Shown piece after piece: positions 32,311-46,200 of a DNA stretch of 64,000 bases (the first letter of the stretch is position 1; each line of letters opens with the position of its first letter). Under the pieces are notes generated by a model that saw nothing but the letters and a program-made list of their open reading frames with translations, ran no database searches and had not been told where the DNA came from. This DNA is from Agrypnia vestita (taxonomy: Eukaryota; Arthropoda; Insecta; Trichoptera; Phryganeidae): NCBI GenBank assembly GCA_016648135.1, contig JADDOH010014822.1, forward strand, positions 1 to 64,000, given 5' to 3'. The translations under genes and the position numbers were made by a program.

Positions 32311-34199
32311 TAAAACACCCGAGAAACATTTTATTTATAGTACTTTATTTAATAAACTTATAATTTCTTGCCAATGAAGCATGTTTGCAAAATGTTATTT
32401 TGACAAATGTACTTTTATCACAGTTAATCACATTTTCAAAATATTTACCTACTTGGCTTCTTATATTAGTAAAACGATATGACTTAAGAGATACACATGT
32501 GAAACATTAAAATATGTTGGTTCACTGGTGAATTCACAGCAGTTGACTAATTCAGTTAATGATTTAATATAATGGCTTGAAGATCATAATGATTTTTTAT
32601 ATACATGCTGGATTTTAACCAATTGCTTGCTTTGTACAAACTTTCTTAATCCATTACAAGAGAACAAAAATTTACTAGGTCAAATATAATATCGGGCAAG
32701 TCATCAGGTCAAAATAAAAAATTATTGCATGTTTTAGAGAGAGAATAAAAATTGTTTAAATAACATCATGATGTAATAATAAAAATGTTGGAAGTTATAA
32801 AATATAATATTTAATTTGAAGCTGCAAAAACAAATTATACAAATGTCACTGTAAGATAAACTTTTACTTAACCCTGTAAATAACTATATTATCATATTTA
32901 ATAAAAAATATTATATATTTTTTTTAAAAATAATATAAGAGAATAATTGAATTATTTATTGTCTCCACTGTGGTTATCTAAGAAATACATATACACATCT
33001 CAACTTTATCAACTTCATAGTGGTCGTTTTGTTTCTACACTCTTCAATTATAATAAAAAATTTTGAATACATAATGGATGAAAATCAGTTTATTACAAAC
33101 TAAAAAATAATTAAAACAAGGCTTAAATTAAATATTTCATAATATACATATCTATCAATGTAATGGCCCCTTTTCGCATGTATTTTTCAGAAGTCAAAAT
33201 GGGCTCACAAACAACATGCACATCAAAATGGGACTTTAATATGTAATCTAGCATATTACAAAGTGCTTAGTTCCCTTATATCGGTTTGGTATACCACATG
33301 ATTACAACAGTTATTACTACATAACCTTAAAGTAACTTGTTAATTAAATCTCAAATACGTATAAGAATACCAGATAATGGTTGAATTTAGAAGCTTAAAA
33401 ATAAGCAGTGCATTATGATCATTATAAAATTTGAGGCTCTTAAACCATACAAGAGAATGTGACCAGACTCTGCACTTCAGGTTATCAGTATCCAGGCAAC
33501 ACAAGTCATTTTTGAACAAAAACAAAACAAAAATATTACAATGAACCACTCCGAAAGATACACAGAAAGTACTATGTATCGAAAATATATCATTACCATT
33601 GGGTTTGAAACTCGGAACTTTCTGTTCCTCTAACCAATTAAATGAATAAGAAGAAATTATGTAGCGCTTGTTATACCAGCCTACTGACAACAGAAAAACC
33701 CTTCCTGGTGGCATATTTACTTTTCTGCGCTTCCTTCTAAGCTTATTTTTGTTCCATATCTTTATAATTTTGGTATTTGATTGCTACATCATTCAACTAA
33801 AATCACTAATGATACCTGACTAAAATGGAATGCATCTATGTTGGGCATTGCATACTAGTATGGTGTAACATTATATGTTAGACATACTGAAAAAGAGTGT
33901 CATTCTTTCAATTATCACATCCAGCAGTAACTTTTTCTCGATTTAGGATATTCTTTAAAAAAAAATAGAAACTTGAAGACAACAAAATTAATACAGCATC
34001 AACTGGGCGAAAACAACATGGGCCACCGGTAGGGTTGCCAATCATACTTTAAAATAGAGTATTGTACTCTAATACATATTGTACACTAATAGAGGACGCT
34101 AAAATACTCTTTTTTTACACAACGTTTACTATGCTAGTGCCAGTCACGCATATATGATGCATAACTATTATCGTAACCAAAAAAGTTGATTATTTACTT
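32311..34199. other. AT-rich stretch, no confident gene
   Basis: A 124-codon minus-strand frame (33714-33340) can be extended upstream to about 33800 with a basic RRKRRK motif and a possible AG splice site. It has no recognised domain. The possible exon at 36890-37050 could belong with it (see there). No other gene or repeat boundary is clear. Confidence 0.35.
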
Positions 34200-36885
34200 T
34201 TAATGAGCCTGGGGCCAGGCCGCACCCGTGCGGCGGGGCGCGACTGTCCCCAGGGGCCAGGACGCACCGGTGCGTCCAGAACGTAATTAATTATTTCTCA
34301 ATGGCCGTGTATCGAATTTGAAAAATGTGATTTTTTCCCAGTAGAGAAATCCCGTGGTGATCTGTAGTTCCATTTTCAACTCAAAAACATCGCAGATTAT
34401 AGCTTAAATCAAAAATCAAAATATACGTTTTTCTGCCGTCAAAATCGTATAGATAAGTTGTAGATGTCGCTTCGACTTTGTGTTGTACGGTCGAAATTCA
34501 AATATTATCTGCCGATTTACCCGCGCTATGAGGTACATGCAAATATCACGCGATTCTCTCGCCCCCGCTCTGCGAGGTACACGCAAATATCAAGTGATAT
34601 TTGGAACGTTCTGGAAGGAATCCAGAAAGAAGTTCGCGCTTGGCTTTCACAGCTTCAACACGTATCTATACGCAGATAATCTATACGATACGTTTCGCGA
34701 TATTCTTGGTTTGTAATGCAATTTGACACAGACAGTGATTTAAAAATACATTATTTATATTGCGTTTCTTTGAGAAATTTGTTTGTGAATGTGGATCGTA
34801 TGTATCAAAATTTAAAGTGAAACAGTGGCGTAGAGTGTTTTACATTATTTTTTGCGTATTTGTTATAATTTATTTTTTCGTTCTACAGGATGTTTATTTT
34901 TTCCTAATTTTTTTTAAAAATTTATACAAAATGGATACATCGGATTTTTTCGTTACGGGGGACATCGCCGACTTCCTAATCGCAACGGCAGAATCAGACG
35001 ATGAATATGATGAAAATGTTGAGGGCGGTGAAAATGTTGAAGTGGATGACAACTTTTTTGGGAATGACGATTTTGAAGAAGACTTTGACGATACTGTTGG
35101 TGAAAACCATCCATCTACAATCTACATCTAGGCCAGAATTCCAATGGGAGATGGATAGTTTCCTACCAAATGTACATCCATTTACGAACACTTCTGGTTT
35201 TAAATCGGATATTTCAGAAGACGCGCGGGAAATAGATTTTTTTAAGTTGTACCTCAATAAAGCTGTGGTCGATATTATTGTGACTGAAACAAACCGCCAA
35301 TTTAAGTTTTCCACAAATAATATACCATTGTCAGATAGATTGAGAAGATGGTTTGACACCACAAGCGACGAAGTGTATGTTTTTTTGGCTCTGTGCTTGT
35401 TGATGGCCCGGAATTCTAGGAATAAGATAGCAGAGCATTGGTCGACTAACCAATTGCTGAGTTCACCGATTTTCTCGCAAACTATGCCGAGGAATCGTTT
35501 TCAAATTATATTAAGAATGCTACATTTTTCGGATAACGAACTTCAAGTGCCGGGCGACCGACTCCATAAGATCAGGCCTATGCTGTACGCAATGAAAAAA
35601 TCCTTCGCAGAAAATTCTCGCCTTACCACGTTGATGAGAGCCTTCTGCTCTTCAAAGGTCGGCTTTCGTTTCGTCAGTATATACCATCGAAGGCCAAAAA
35701 ATTTGGGATTAAATTTTTTGTGCTGTGTGATTGTCCAACCGGATATGTACTTGACTTAATCATATACACCGGAAAAGATTCTGAAATCACAATTTCTGAG
35801 CACGTAGGTATATCGGGCAGTGTTGTGATGTCTCTTCTTACTCCTTACCTAGATTTCGGGCACACTTTGTATGTAGACAACTGGTATTCCAGTCCGTCAC
35901 TGTTCCAAAAGCTTCACGAGAGCAAGACAAATGCTTGTGGAACTGTGAGAAAAAATAGGCACGGTTATCCTAAATAAGAAGTAAAATTAAAAAGGGGTGA
36001 AACCATTTCATACCACACAGATAATCTGATTGCTCAAATATGGAAGGATAAGAAAGACGTCAGAATGCTATCTACACTTCACACTTGTGAAATGAAGGAT
36101 ACTGGCAAGATCAACTTCAAAACCAATTTGCCGGTAATCAAACCTGTGTGTATCATTGATTACAATAAAAATATGGGAGCGGTCGACCGTAGTGACATGA
36201 TGCTGTCTTATTACCACTGTTCTCGGAAAACAGTCAAATGGTATCGCAAGGTCTTTTTCCACTTAGTCGATCTCTCACTGCTCAATGCATTTGCTGTATT
36301 TCGTAACAAAACGAAAAGGAACATCAGTTACGCCGACTTCCAGCTAAATGTCATTGAGCAGCTAATGAGTACCCATGGTGTCAAACACCCAACAGTTTCC
36401 CAAAAAAGGAAGACGCCACTGGAGAGGCTGATCGGCAGGCACTTCATGTGCAAGGTGCCGCCAACAGCGAACAAGGAGAATCCGCGGCGGAGATGTTTTG
36501 TGTGTGCGGCACGAAATCAACGGAAGGATACACAATTTATGTGTTTTGAGTGCAGTGTTCCATTGTGTGTTGTGCCGTGCAACAAAATATACCATAGAGA
36601 AGAAGATTTTTAGGTGTGTAGTAAACAAAAATTAATTATTATTTTTCGAAAAATGTTGGGCTGGCAACATTATCGGCATTCAAAAAAAGATTTTTTTTTT
36701 AAATTTTTCCATAAAAAAATCATTGCATTTCATCACTAACGATAAAATAATATGAATGTGTATGTTTTTTTTATTATACGCATGTTTTCATGGTTTTTTC
36801 GTAAAAATAAAAATCATGAAAAATTCACAAAATCTCTGGCCCATGCCTATTTCGTTTGGAATTTTTCGGGCCCTTGACAGGTTAA
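34200..36885 (+). mobile_element. piggyBac-family element, full length, decayed
   Basis: TTAA target sites flank it (34200-34203 and 36882-36885). The left end reads TGAGCCTGGGGCCAGGCCGC after the TTAA; the right end, in reverse, reads CCTGTCAAGGGCCC. GC-rich subterminal repeats follow on the left (CGCACCCGTGCGGCGGGGCG). A shorter relative with the same two ends lies at 51423-52281 in the opposite orientation. Length 2.69 kb is normal for piggyBac elements with transposase. Confidence 0.9.
34931..36613 (+). pseudogene. piggyBac transposase, broken
   Basis: piggyBac transposase cuts and inserts at TTAA without leaving footprints. The N-terminus is acidic (MDTSDFF..DIADFL, then runs of Asp/Glu). 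The DDE domain follows with all three catalytic Asp contexts visible: VDESLLLFKGRLSFRQYIPS, YVDNWYSSPSLF and MGAVDRSDMM. The C-terminal cysteine/histidine domain (CFVC..CFEC..CVVPC..YH) is also present. The gene is broken by a frameshift near 35115-35135, another near 35620, and an in-frame TAA at 35975-35977. After that stop the same frame continues to 36613. It is therefore not functional, though decay is moderate. Confidence 0.92.
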
Positions 36886-36889
36886 TATG

Positions 36890-37050
36890 CTGGTATTCCC
36901 AAGTTGGGAGTCACTACTCCCCAAGCCACACTCGGACATTTCTGAACGCAGCCACTTATGTCAATTTGTGATGTCAATGTCACAAGTTGTTTTGAGGTTA
37001 CGTTTATTTTATCGCAAGACTAAGTGAACTTAAGAGTTAGAATGTTTGGA
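36890..37050 (-). other. possible first exon next to the piggyBac insertion
   Basis: On the minus strand the sequence reads like a 5' UTR, followed by ATG and a short frame MSECGLGSSDSQLGNTSIL. The frame runs into the TTAA where the piggyBac element sits. On the far side (34199 downwards) the frame could continue AAA then GTAAAT, a plausible donor. The candidate second exon would be near 33800. No protein family is recognised. Very tentative. Confidence 0.2.
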
Positions 37051-37582
37051 GTCGTACAATTCTTTTAAAAACAATGTAAAATTGTTATGTGCTGCAAAAT
37101 ATACCTTTTAAATTTTTTTAAATAAATGATTGCTTTTATACCCCACATATTATAAAAAGCCCTAATGCTACGAATTGTAATTAAATGTTTTGTCCACATT
37201 TTTCAAAACATAAAAGGCAAAATGAAATTGGAATGTATAAGAATTTGCATTCAGTGTACTCTTGAGATTTTTCATATTTTCGGATGGATGATTAAAAAAT
37301 TCTTGCCCAGTATTTTAATTCGTATTCTCTGAATTTTGTGATAAATTTATTAAAATTTTAAGAAAGATTGTATCTGATTAACGAAATTATATTTTAGATT
37401 TGTAATTAATAAATAAAAAAAATGTGAAATCTTGACAAAGGACTTTTTTTCCAGTGGTTTTGCATAATACATATAAAAAATAATATCTTGTAATTTTACA
37501 ATGAAAAATGGTTTTATTTAAAATGGAATGATATTTCTATTCTTCAACACATGAATGTCATGTCATACTCATTACAAAAAAA

Positions 37583-38309
37583 GTAACCCATAAAAACCAA
37601 GTTTTTACAATACTCCCTTTCTCATTTTCGGGTTTCGTGTGTACCATATGCGTCGGAATCTCCATACAACTTACTGAATTGTATGAAAAAAAAAATTTGA
37701 AAAATCTATATTATACTATATACTATATATAATTATACTATAATTTATTTTTTTTAACGAAAATTTGATAGATCTTCTTGATCATTGCCACGAGTCTAAT
37801 TGCAAAGTTTCAGCTCGATTGGATCACGAGAAAAGGGTTAAAAATCGATCAAAGTTTTTTCGTCAGACAGCCAGCAGACGCCACGAGTTAAAAGAAAGGA
37901 AGTAAAAAAGTAACCCATAAAAACCAATTTTTTATTATACTCCCTTTCTCATTTACTAGTGGAAACTGGTTTGGCTTAACCTACGTGTTGGGCTTCGGTC
38001 GGGCGACGCTACGAAAGGGAGTAAAAAAAAATTCCAAAAATCCAAAATTATACTATAATCAGGTTTCCAGACGCGTTGAAATATTTTCATACAACTTAAT
38101 AATTTGTATGAAAAAACAATCAAAATTTGAAAAATCCAAAAATTTATTAATTTTTTTTAAGGAAAATTAGATAGATCTTCTTGATTGTCGCCACGAGTCT
38201 GCTTGCAAAGTTTCAGCTCGATTGGATCACGGGAAAAGGGTTAAAAATCGGTCCAAAGTTTTTTCGTCAGACAAGCAGACGCTACGAGTTAAAAGAAAGG
38301 GAGTAAAAA
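37583..38309. repeat. repeat family A, two tandem copies
   Basis: Two head-to-tail copies, 37583-37909 and 37910-38309. Each starts GTAACCCATAAAAACCAA and has the inverted ends ACTCCCTTTCTC / GAAAGG(G)AGT. Both contain CACGAGTCT..TTGCAAAGTTTCAGCTCG. The inverted ends suggest a small DNA transposon family. Bases 38310-39050 hold nothing recognisable. Confidence 0.8.
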
Positions 38310-39051
38310 GAGATAAAAAGTTCAATGTTTAGTATGATTATTTTATAGACTTAGTTAAATTAAACAGTGCAAATTGGTTAACATGAAACAAAAGGGTATT
38401 TTTATGTTAAAACGAATTTAAATAAAAAATCTCACCAGTGTTTGCCGTAAAAATCAAAAGGCTAATGAAATAATTTTTTTTTACTATGCAGGACGATTTA
38501 TATAAAAGCAAATGAATTTTTTATATTCAGTATAAATTACTTAAATAATACTCAAAGTTTTACAAAAGATTAGTAAAAATTTTTTTTTTAAATGCACACT
38601 TTTATGTCGCTTGTATCCTTAACTGTTGAAATTCCACATAAAGTGTCAAGAATATTTTCTATTCAAAATTAAATGAAGAAGACCTCCAAAGTTTTTGCTA
38701 TTAGCTACGAAACATCAATATAACACTACAAACATAATTTATTTAAAAAATTTAATGTGCGCAATTACTATAATATATACATACATGTAAGAAAGAGTAC
38801 ACATGGCACATAAAAATTCTAAATGAAATAAAAAATTTTGCTAAATTAATTTTTGTGTAAAAAACTAAAATCATTTTTGGACCATATTATTTTTGCTCCT
38901 TTGTATCTAATTATTTATTGATAGATGTCAGGCTAGACAACACGAAGTTAAATAGTAATAAGTTTGCCACTGATGGGTAATCCCATTTGTTCAAAATTGT
39001 AAGGATGGTGTGTGTCAGCAGCATCCTCTTATCTATTATAGTAGCAAGTAT

Positions 39052-39245
39052 TTTTTCTTTTGTTAAGCTACAACAGGCAATGGAGCCCAATTACCGTAGC
39101 GAACACGTCACAAAAACACTCCAGGCTTGAGTTGATCACACAGATGTATAGTGATCTCACCGGGAATCAAACCCAGAACCCCCGGTATGAGAAGCCATTA
39201 TCTTGGACTACGGAACTACTGGACTCGGGGACCGCCTCAATATTA
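39052..39245 (-). repeat. tRNA-derived SINE, minus strand
   Basis: On the minus strand the head contains a B box, GGGTTTGATTCCCGGTGAG. The body ends with sequence related to TTTGTGACGTGTTCGC and CATTGCCTGTTG. The same SINE family occurs at 57545-57690 (minus) and 57965-58125 (plus). Confidence 0.65.
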
Positions 39246-39284
39246 TTATACATGTCATAAACAGTAAAAAATTAGGCTTGAGTA

Positions 39285-39405
39285 ATTGAATTGGATTATA
39301 ATAATCTTTCGTAAAAATCTATGATTTTTACAAAAACGTTTGTTTGATTGGTGGATGCAAAAATCAATGGTTTAAGGGAAAGATTACTATAAAAAATGAG
39401 ACAAC
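39285..39405. mobile_element. palindromic MITE, family B, copy 4
   Basis: TTATAATAATCTTTCG and its approximate complement CGGAAAGATTACTATAA-like right end surround TTTGTTTGATTGGTGGATGC. The most diverged copy of family B. Confidence 0.6.
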
Positions 39406-39673
39406 ACTTGGTGTACTTGTTTTTTATCAATGAAAATAAATATACATATACAAGAATATTTGAATATTTTTCCATGTTAATCATTTTCCACTGTATAATA
39501 ACAGGTAGGTGTGTGTATTTAATTGTGATTATTCTGTTATAAGGCACACTAACTGATGTTTTGATCGAATCAGATTATAAATGTATATATCATGATTATT
39601 GTCTAGTCTACAAACAAGTCTCGGATCGGTAATAAACAAAAAGCATGAACATGGCGACATGTAAATAAAAAAT

Positions 39674-40084
39674 TACATAACAGAATGTTAGTTAACTTAG
39701 TAAAAACCACTACCAGATTTACGGTCTACCGGTTTCGAGACGTACCCGTCTCTTCGTCAGGACCAACACTGCACTACTATATTCACAACACTATACACCC
39801 CAACCATAGTATTGTTAAACTTTCACCAATATTGATCACATGCGTGTTAATCTTGTCAGAGACAAGCAGGCACTATCCTACGAAACATTCTGGAATCTAA
39901 AAAAAGGGAGTGAGATCTCTGATCAATATTGGTGAAAGTTTAACAATACTATGGTTGGGGTGTACAGTGTTGTAAATATAGTAGTGTAGTGTTGGTCCTG
40001 ACGAAGAGACGGGTACATCTCGAAACCGGTAGACCGTAAATCTGGTAGTGGTTTTTACTAAGTTAACTAACTTCTGTTATAATG
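39674..40084. mobile_element. long foldback element with hairpin motif
   Basis: Arms of about 165 bp are nearly exact inverted copies, from AACAGAA.GTTAGTTAACTT to CAACCATAGTATTGTTAAAC. Each arm contains CTGACGAAG-GAGAC hairpin-CGAAAC (right arm, plus strand, 39998-40026; left arm, minus strand, 39732-39760). The spacer of about 80 bases is noncoding. The element lies 200 bases beyond the TBC1D5 stop codon. Confidence 0.85.
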
Positions 40085-40287
40085 TCTAACCACAAAGTTA
40101 ATGGTTTAAATATTAATAATAAAAAATTAAATAATCAGCACAGAAATCTGTGAAAATCATTTTTCATTCCTGTGCCCAAAGAGGATACAAGATGATGATG
40201 CATCAGGTATTAAAAGTACGAGTAAAAAAGGTGGTAGGTATTTATATAATTTAATAATTATGGATATGTTTATTCTCTAAAATAAAA

Positions 40288-43200
40288 TCAGTCTTTTCGC
40301 AAGCCTAGAGGGTCAGCATTGGGTGCGCCTATAACCTCGCTATTGGAATTGACTATATTTATCACCTTTAGAGCAACTTCCTTAGGATTATTTGATGAAA
40401 AAATTTGTTTGCCTTCAGAAGTCTTTTTGTTTGTCTTGCTGACTTTGGTGGGCTTGACACTAGTCGAAGTTTGAGCAATTGCCTTCTCAACCGGCTTTTC
40501 TTGACAATCACCAACTTCATTAGCTTCTAAAGCCGGCTCCACTTCTGGAGGTGTGTGGTATCGACTCTTTAGTAGAGTACATAGCTGGAAAGAGTTACAG
40601 AAATGTATGAACTTGTGAACTGAACAAAAAAAGATTATTTTTACAGAATATTGGAACTTCATCATCTCCTTTATAAAAACACAAAAGATATTTGGGAAAA
40701 CTGTGATTTTAATTTTAAATTTACCTCTCGGATGCCGCCCAACGCTTGGTGCGCAGGATGGGTTGGTCCTAGATTAGGGGGGAGCGAACGCTGTAGCGTC
40801 TCTTCGTACTGCTCCAACTTCAGATAGCACAGGGCCATTACGCTGTGGGCATGCAGCAGTTCCTCTCGGAGTACCTCAGGTTCCTGGTAAATAGGTTCCT
40901 TAATACTTTGCTGAAGTGTGCAATAGAATAGAAAGTACATAATTAAATTCTAAATAAATCATAACACAATTTTTGGTAAACACAGAACAATGTCTGTGTT
41001 TTATAGATATATTTATATAGGATAGCTAAATGTGGTGAGCTGGACACAGTTCAAATTAAATTGCTAAGGCGAGTATGTGAGAAGAAGCATATGAAATAAA
41101 ATAAAATATGCACAAGAAGATGGAAGAATTGGCAGACACATAGAATTGAGGAGGTAGACAGCAATTTTTAAAAGCATTATTATGTGCCAAGTCCTAGTGG
41201 ATTCTAGTTATGAAAAAAAATTTAAGACTGATGAATTTTGTGGCATTATTTTATAAATAAATCACCCTAAGTAGCACCTACTCCTTCATACAGATGGCCA
41301 ACAGCCAGCTTTTTTAATGAAGAATACTACTACTAAATTCATTGGTCACATAATCAGTATTTTTCCAAACATTATAAAAGTTTGTTTGAGAATCAGAATA
41401 AAAAATCTGAAATCTAAGAAAAGTATATTTATTCACAACCTCAGTACAAAGGTTAACTTGGTCTAGATAAATTAGGCTACTATTGAAATGAGATTAGAAA
41501 CTTTGCATTCATCAAATAATCAAATATATGTATATGTTTGTCTATGATACATATTTATTCAAATATTAAACATAAATATTGCACCAATGACCACACTTAA
41601 ATATCAGATTAATAGTGACAGCAGGTTTGAAAAATATGTAGCTCACAAAAGAAACATTATGTAAAAAAATAGGATACCAATTTAATTTTCCAACAAAAAA
41701 AGAAAATAGTTTTTATTTGTGAATAACTGATTTTGACTTCGGAATGAAAGGTTTATTTTATTTCAAAGTCCTCGACTATGATATCTACAGTATGAATAAG
41801 CTGATGGAGAGTGGAATAATCTGTATGACACTTTTCTGAAAATTTATATCTGATTTGGATGATTTGTTTGAGACAGAAAGATTTTTTCAGTATCTTGCTC
41901 ATGCAAAATAGAAGACTTGTTGGATTATGATTTTGCAGCTGGCCATGACCCTAAAACATGCTGCACTTTCAAAAATTATCATCTGATTAGGACAATTGTA
42001 GGCCTTCAAAATAGGACAAAAATCTTTTGAATAAGACATGTGTCTTGTGTGAATCAACAACAATGGAGGAGTGCCTTTTGGTACAATATTGTAAAACTTG
42101 GTGACCATGATGCTATATTTTTGTAGTGTGAAGAGGTAATAAATAAAAGTGATAGAAAATGGATATCAAAGAAATGAGATATATGAGAAGTGTAGAAATA
42201 TGAAATACACGAAAGAATTTAGAGATTAAGTAGACGAAAATAAAGACAGATGTTTCTTAAAAACAGACAAAATGAGAACACAGAATTGGTAAGGAATTAG
42301 GTTAGAAAGAAAAATCTGGAGGGAAGAATTCTGTAAGCACCGAATTTAGATATCCAAGCTAAGTTTGTGACTAGAATGGGTAAACCCAGTCATCATTTTA
42401 GTACATATCTTCCAGATAAAAGTGAATTTGTCAATAAAGTCAACAATTATGAGCAGAAGTAGAGTAGTGAGCAGAGGCAGTTTAGTCATCTGTGTACTGA
42501 GCACAAATATTTACGTAGTACATGTATCTAATCTAATTTTTGTTACCACAGGTATATCAAACTATTAATAATATCTAGGTATATATGTATGTGGAGTATA
42601 AAAGCAAAGGCTACAATATCCAAAAAAAATGAATGCAGTCATCAAGGATTACTAATTTATAATGTACTGAATTCAAGTTTTCATAGGAAACATGATTTTG
42701 GAAGGGATGGATATATAAAATCTAGAATTCAGTACATTTTAAATTCTCGGTGACTGCAATCAAACATTTTTTTACTTTTTTGGATATTGCTGCCTTTGTG
42801 TTTATATCATATATCCTCCACGCACCTTGTCCCACTCAAAGTATTCAAAAATATTTACAGAATAAAAAAATATCATTCACTATAGGTATGTTAATTATGT
42901 GTAAAATAATACAGTAACATTAACTATGATTGCAATGGTTTTTGGGGATTTTGATTCTAATATCTGACAATTCTATTATTTAAAAATTGCAATTTACAAA
43001 AAGGTAATTTGTATGAACGTATTTCAACATTTTTTTACACTTTACTATATTTAACATGATAATTAAATATACCATATTAGGCGGACATGGCCCTAGCGGG
43101 TCTTAAAATGGTTTCGGTAAAGCTCAACATACGTTCAATTTATGGTTATTTGTTAGACTGCGAATTTCAAGTTAGACCGCGAAGTGCATTTCTACTTTCT

Positions 43201-46200
43201 GAAAAAACATCGCACTACATTTGGGCTTATGCGATAAGTTGCACAGTTGTGACAAACGTGCGATATAATTTAGTGTGTTTGATACAAGGAAAAAATGAGA
43301 ATATTATACTTATGTATGCAGAGTGGCTCATAGCTAGTGACAAAAACCGTGGGAGAGTTTTCTCCATTCAATTTTGAATAGAAAATGTTCTTTACACCTA
43401 GGGTGGAACGGCATCAAAGTTTGCATTTTATTTTCAATATTTTTGACTGCGGATATTTTATACGAACCGTATGTTATTCCGAGAGACGATTCTCGACGTT
43501 TCGTTGAAAACTTACTCAACGTCATAGGGAGGGCGACCTTTACCCGCGGAGGTAAAAGAGGGACTGATTAATGCTTTCGTGGGCGTAAATTGTATGCACT
43601 TTGTTGTGGAGTGTTCACTTCTTTCGGAATAACATACGGTTCGTATAAAATATCCGCAACCAGTTATAGTTAAATATGTCTAACGACCGTAATAACAACC
43701 TTAACTCTTTAATATTTCTGACGTATTTTCTGTAATTGATTGGAATATCATGAAAGTTACTTATATTGAGTATCGAAAATTCATTCAGTGATTCATTCAG
43801 TGAAAAAATTCATATAAGTCAAATAAAATTATTTAAACTGTACAGAAACCTAAACTAGATTTTTCGCAAAGTTTTTTTAATTTTATATGACTATTCAGAG
43901 CTAACGAATTTTTAATATCCGATCAATTACTTTCATGATAATCTAAAGTTTTACAAAATATAAATGAGAAATATTACAAAAAAAAATGTAAAATTCACTT
44001 CTCAAATTTCATTTATCTCATTAAATGTTGACTAACTAACTAACTATCACGCCGTTTCTCCGTGGGGTTAGGCAGAGAGGATAGAGCGCCATACTCTTCT
44101 GTCCTGACATACAACTTTCGCTTAATCTACATTCATACATCTTCGCATGCAAGCTCAACGGTTGTTGAAGCTTCTAACAGGACCATCTTCCAGTATCTGG
44201 TTAATCTGGTCATGCTATGTCTTCCGTGGTCACTCTCCCTTTCTGGCGCCGTCAACACTTGCATTATATATCTTTCTTACACTTCTTTCCTCATTCATTC
44301 GCTCAACATGCCCAAACCACCTGAGCGACCCTATTTTTATTCTATGTATTATGTTACGATCAGCTTTACATTCATTCCTAATATCTTCATTCTTTAGTCT
44401 ATCATACATGGATTTGCCGCACATACGTCTAAGGGAACTCATCTCCACTGCATTCAATCTACTTTCGTTCCTCTTCTGCCAACTCCAGGCTTCACTTCCA
44501 TACATTAGTGTCGGTACCAGAACTCCATTATGTACCGCTAGTTTTGCCTCGGTAGACATATTTTTATTAGAAATTATTGCATTCAAAGCACCGTTCACCC
44601 TATTCCCGGCAGTCACTCTCTTCTCTATATCTTTTTCAACATTCCCTCTTCTATCGAACATACTTCCCAAGTACACTAACTCATCCACTTATTCCAAACA
44701 TTCATTGCCTACTAGTATTTCACACACTGTCTTACTTTCCTCCTTCTGAATACCATCACTTTTGACTTGTTTATATTCATAATAAGGTCACTTTCCTTGC
44801 ATACATCATACATCCTGCTTACAAGACTTTGTAAGTCTTGTTCGGTATTTGCCATTAATACTGCATCATCCGCGTATAGTAAACAGCAGTGGCGTGCGGC
44901 GCATACAAGCAAAAAAGCTGTGCATTAGTAAAGATTCTGAGAAACAAATATTAATTAAATAATCCTTATCTTAACAAAAAGTTGATTTAAAATTCTAGCC
45001 GTATTTCATCCTACGGCTAGAAGTTTTATTTCTGACGTTTCCATTTAACGTGACGTATCTGTTTTTTTCCGATTTAAAATTGTAGCTGTAATTCCCACGT
45101 AAGTCCTACGGCTAGAAGTTTTATTTCTGACGTTTCCATTTAACATGACGTATCTGTTTTTTTCGATTTAAAATTGTAGCCGTAATTCGTCCTACGGCTA
45201 GAAGTTTTATTTCCGACTTTTCTGCACTTAACTTCATGTCAATTCTTCATTTATTTCGCCAACCAATTTGTTCCACAGATATAGTCAAGTCGAGAAAATA
45301 AATGTGTATTTTTAATGCTGCGAGTTTTGTGTAGTAGCGTCCTTCATCGAAAGGTCCTATGCCAGGCACATGTCATGCAGAAATGTTATTTTTTACAAAT
45401 TCCACCCAAAACTTTCAAAAATATGTAAATGTAAATACGAATACGACAAATATCATCTGTCATCTGTCATCATAATGAAATAAATACGAATACGACAAAT
45501 ATCATCTGTCATCATAATGATATCATAAAATGTTTGATTTATTTTTGTGAAAAGAAACGTATATCTGAAATTAGTATTGTTCCCGATTTAATTATATATA
45601 AATTGTCTTCGAAATATATTGGAATTTTTCGCCATATTAGCTATACCTATATAAAATATTTATTTATTTAGGAAATATTGTTTACACACGCAGTACTCCC
45701 CTCGTAAAGGGATGCAACTGCGTGTATAAGTTTACTATTCACCTTGTAACCAGAGAGTTCCTTCCATAACCTTCCTCTTATAACTCTTTCATAAGCCTTT
45801 TGCAGATCTGCAAATGCACAGAAAAGTTTTTGGTTTTTCGCTAAAAACTTTTCTGTCAACACTCGTAGAGAGAATATCTGATCCATGCATCCTCTCTCAC
45901 CCACAATGGCCCCTTGTACATCCCATACCTTTTCTTTCGTCATCGATCTTACTCTTTCTATCAAAATTCTTCCATAAAGTTCTTCCAAAAGGTTGATTTG
46001 CCCTGTAATTCCCGCATTCCAGTCTATTCATAATTGAATGAAAAAGACTCCCCCAAGTTTTTGCTACTAGCTACGAGACACCCTATGTAAGCAGAATGTA
46101 TACAATATGTAATATTACATGGATCAACGGAATCATGTGAGCCGTCTCAGGAATTGTTGTAATTGTGCACAGTTAAAAAAGAATATTATTTTTCTTTCCA

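Noticed and set aside
33340..33714. 124-codon minus-strand frame as a gene
   Set aside because: It has no recognised domain, a composition typical of AT-rich chance frames, and no good acceptor site. Kept only as a tentative partner of the possible exon at 36890-37050.
39998..40026. A functional hammerhead ribozyme
   Set aside because: The core-like bases are present, but an extra A precedes stem II, and no stem I or uninterrupted stem III can be drawn. I report only a recurring motif.
43087..43377. 96-codon plus-strand frame as a gene
   Set aside because: No known domain. It is adjacent to a foldback element, in a TBC1D5 intron, with no splice or polyadenylation context.
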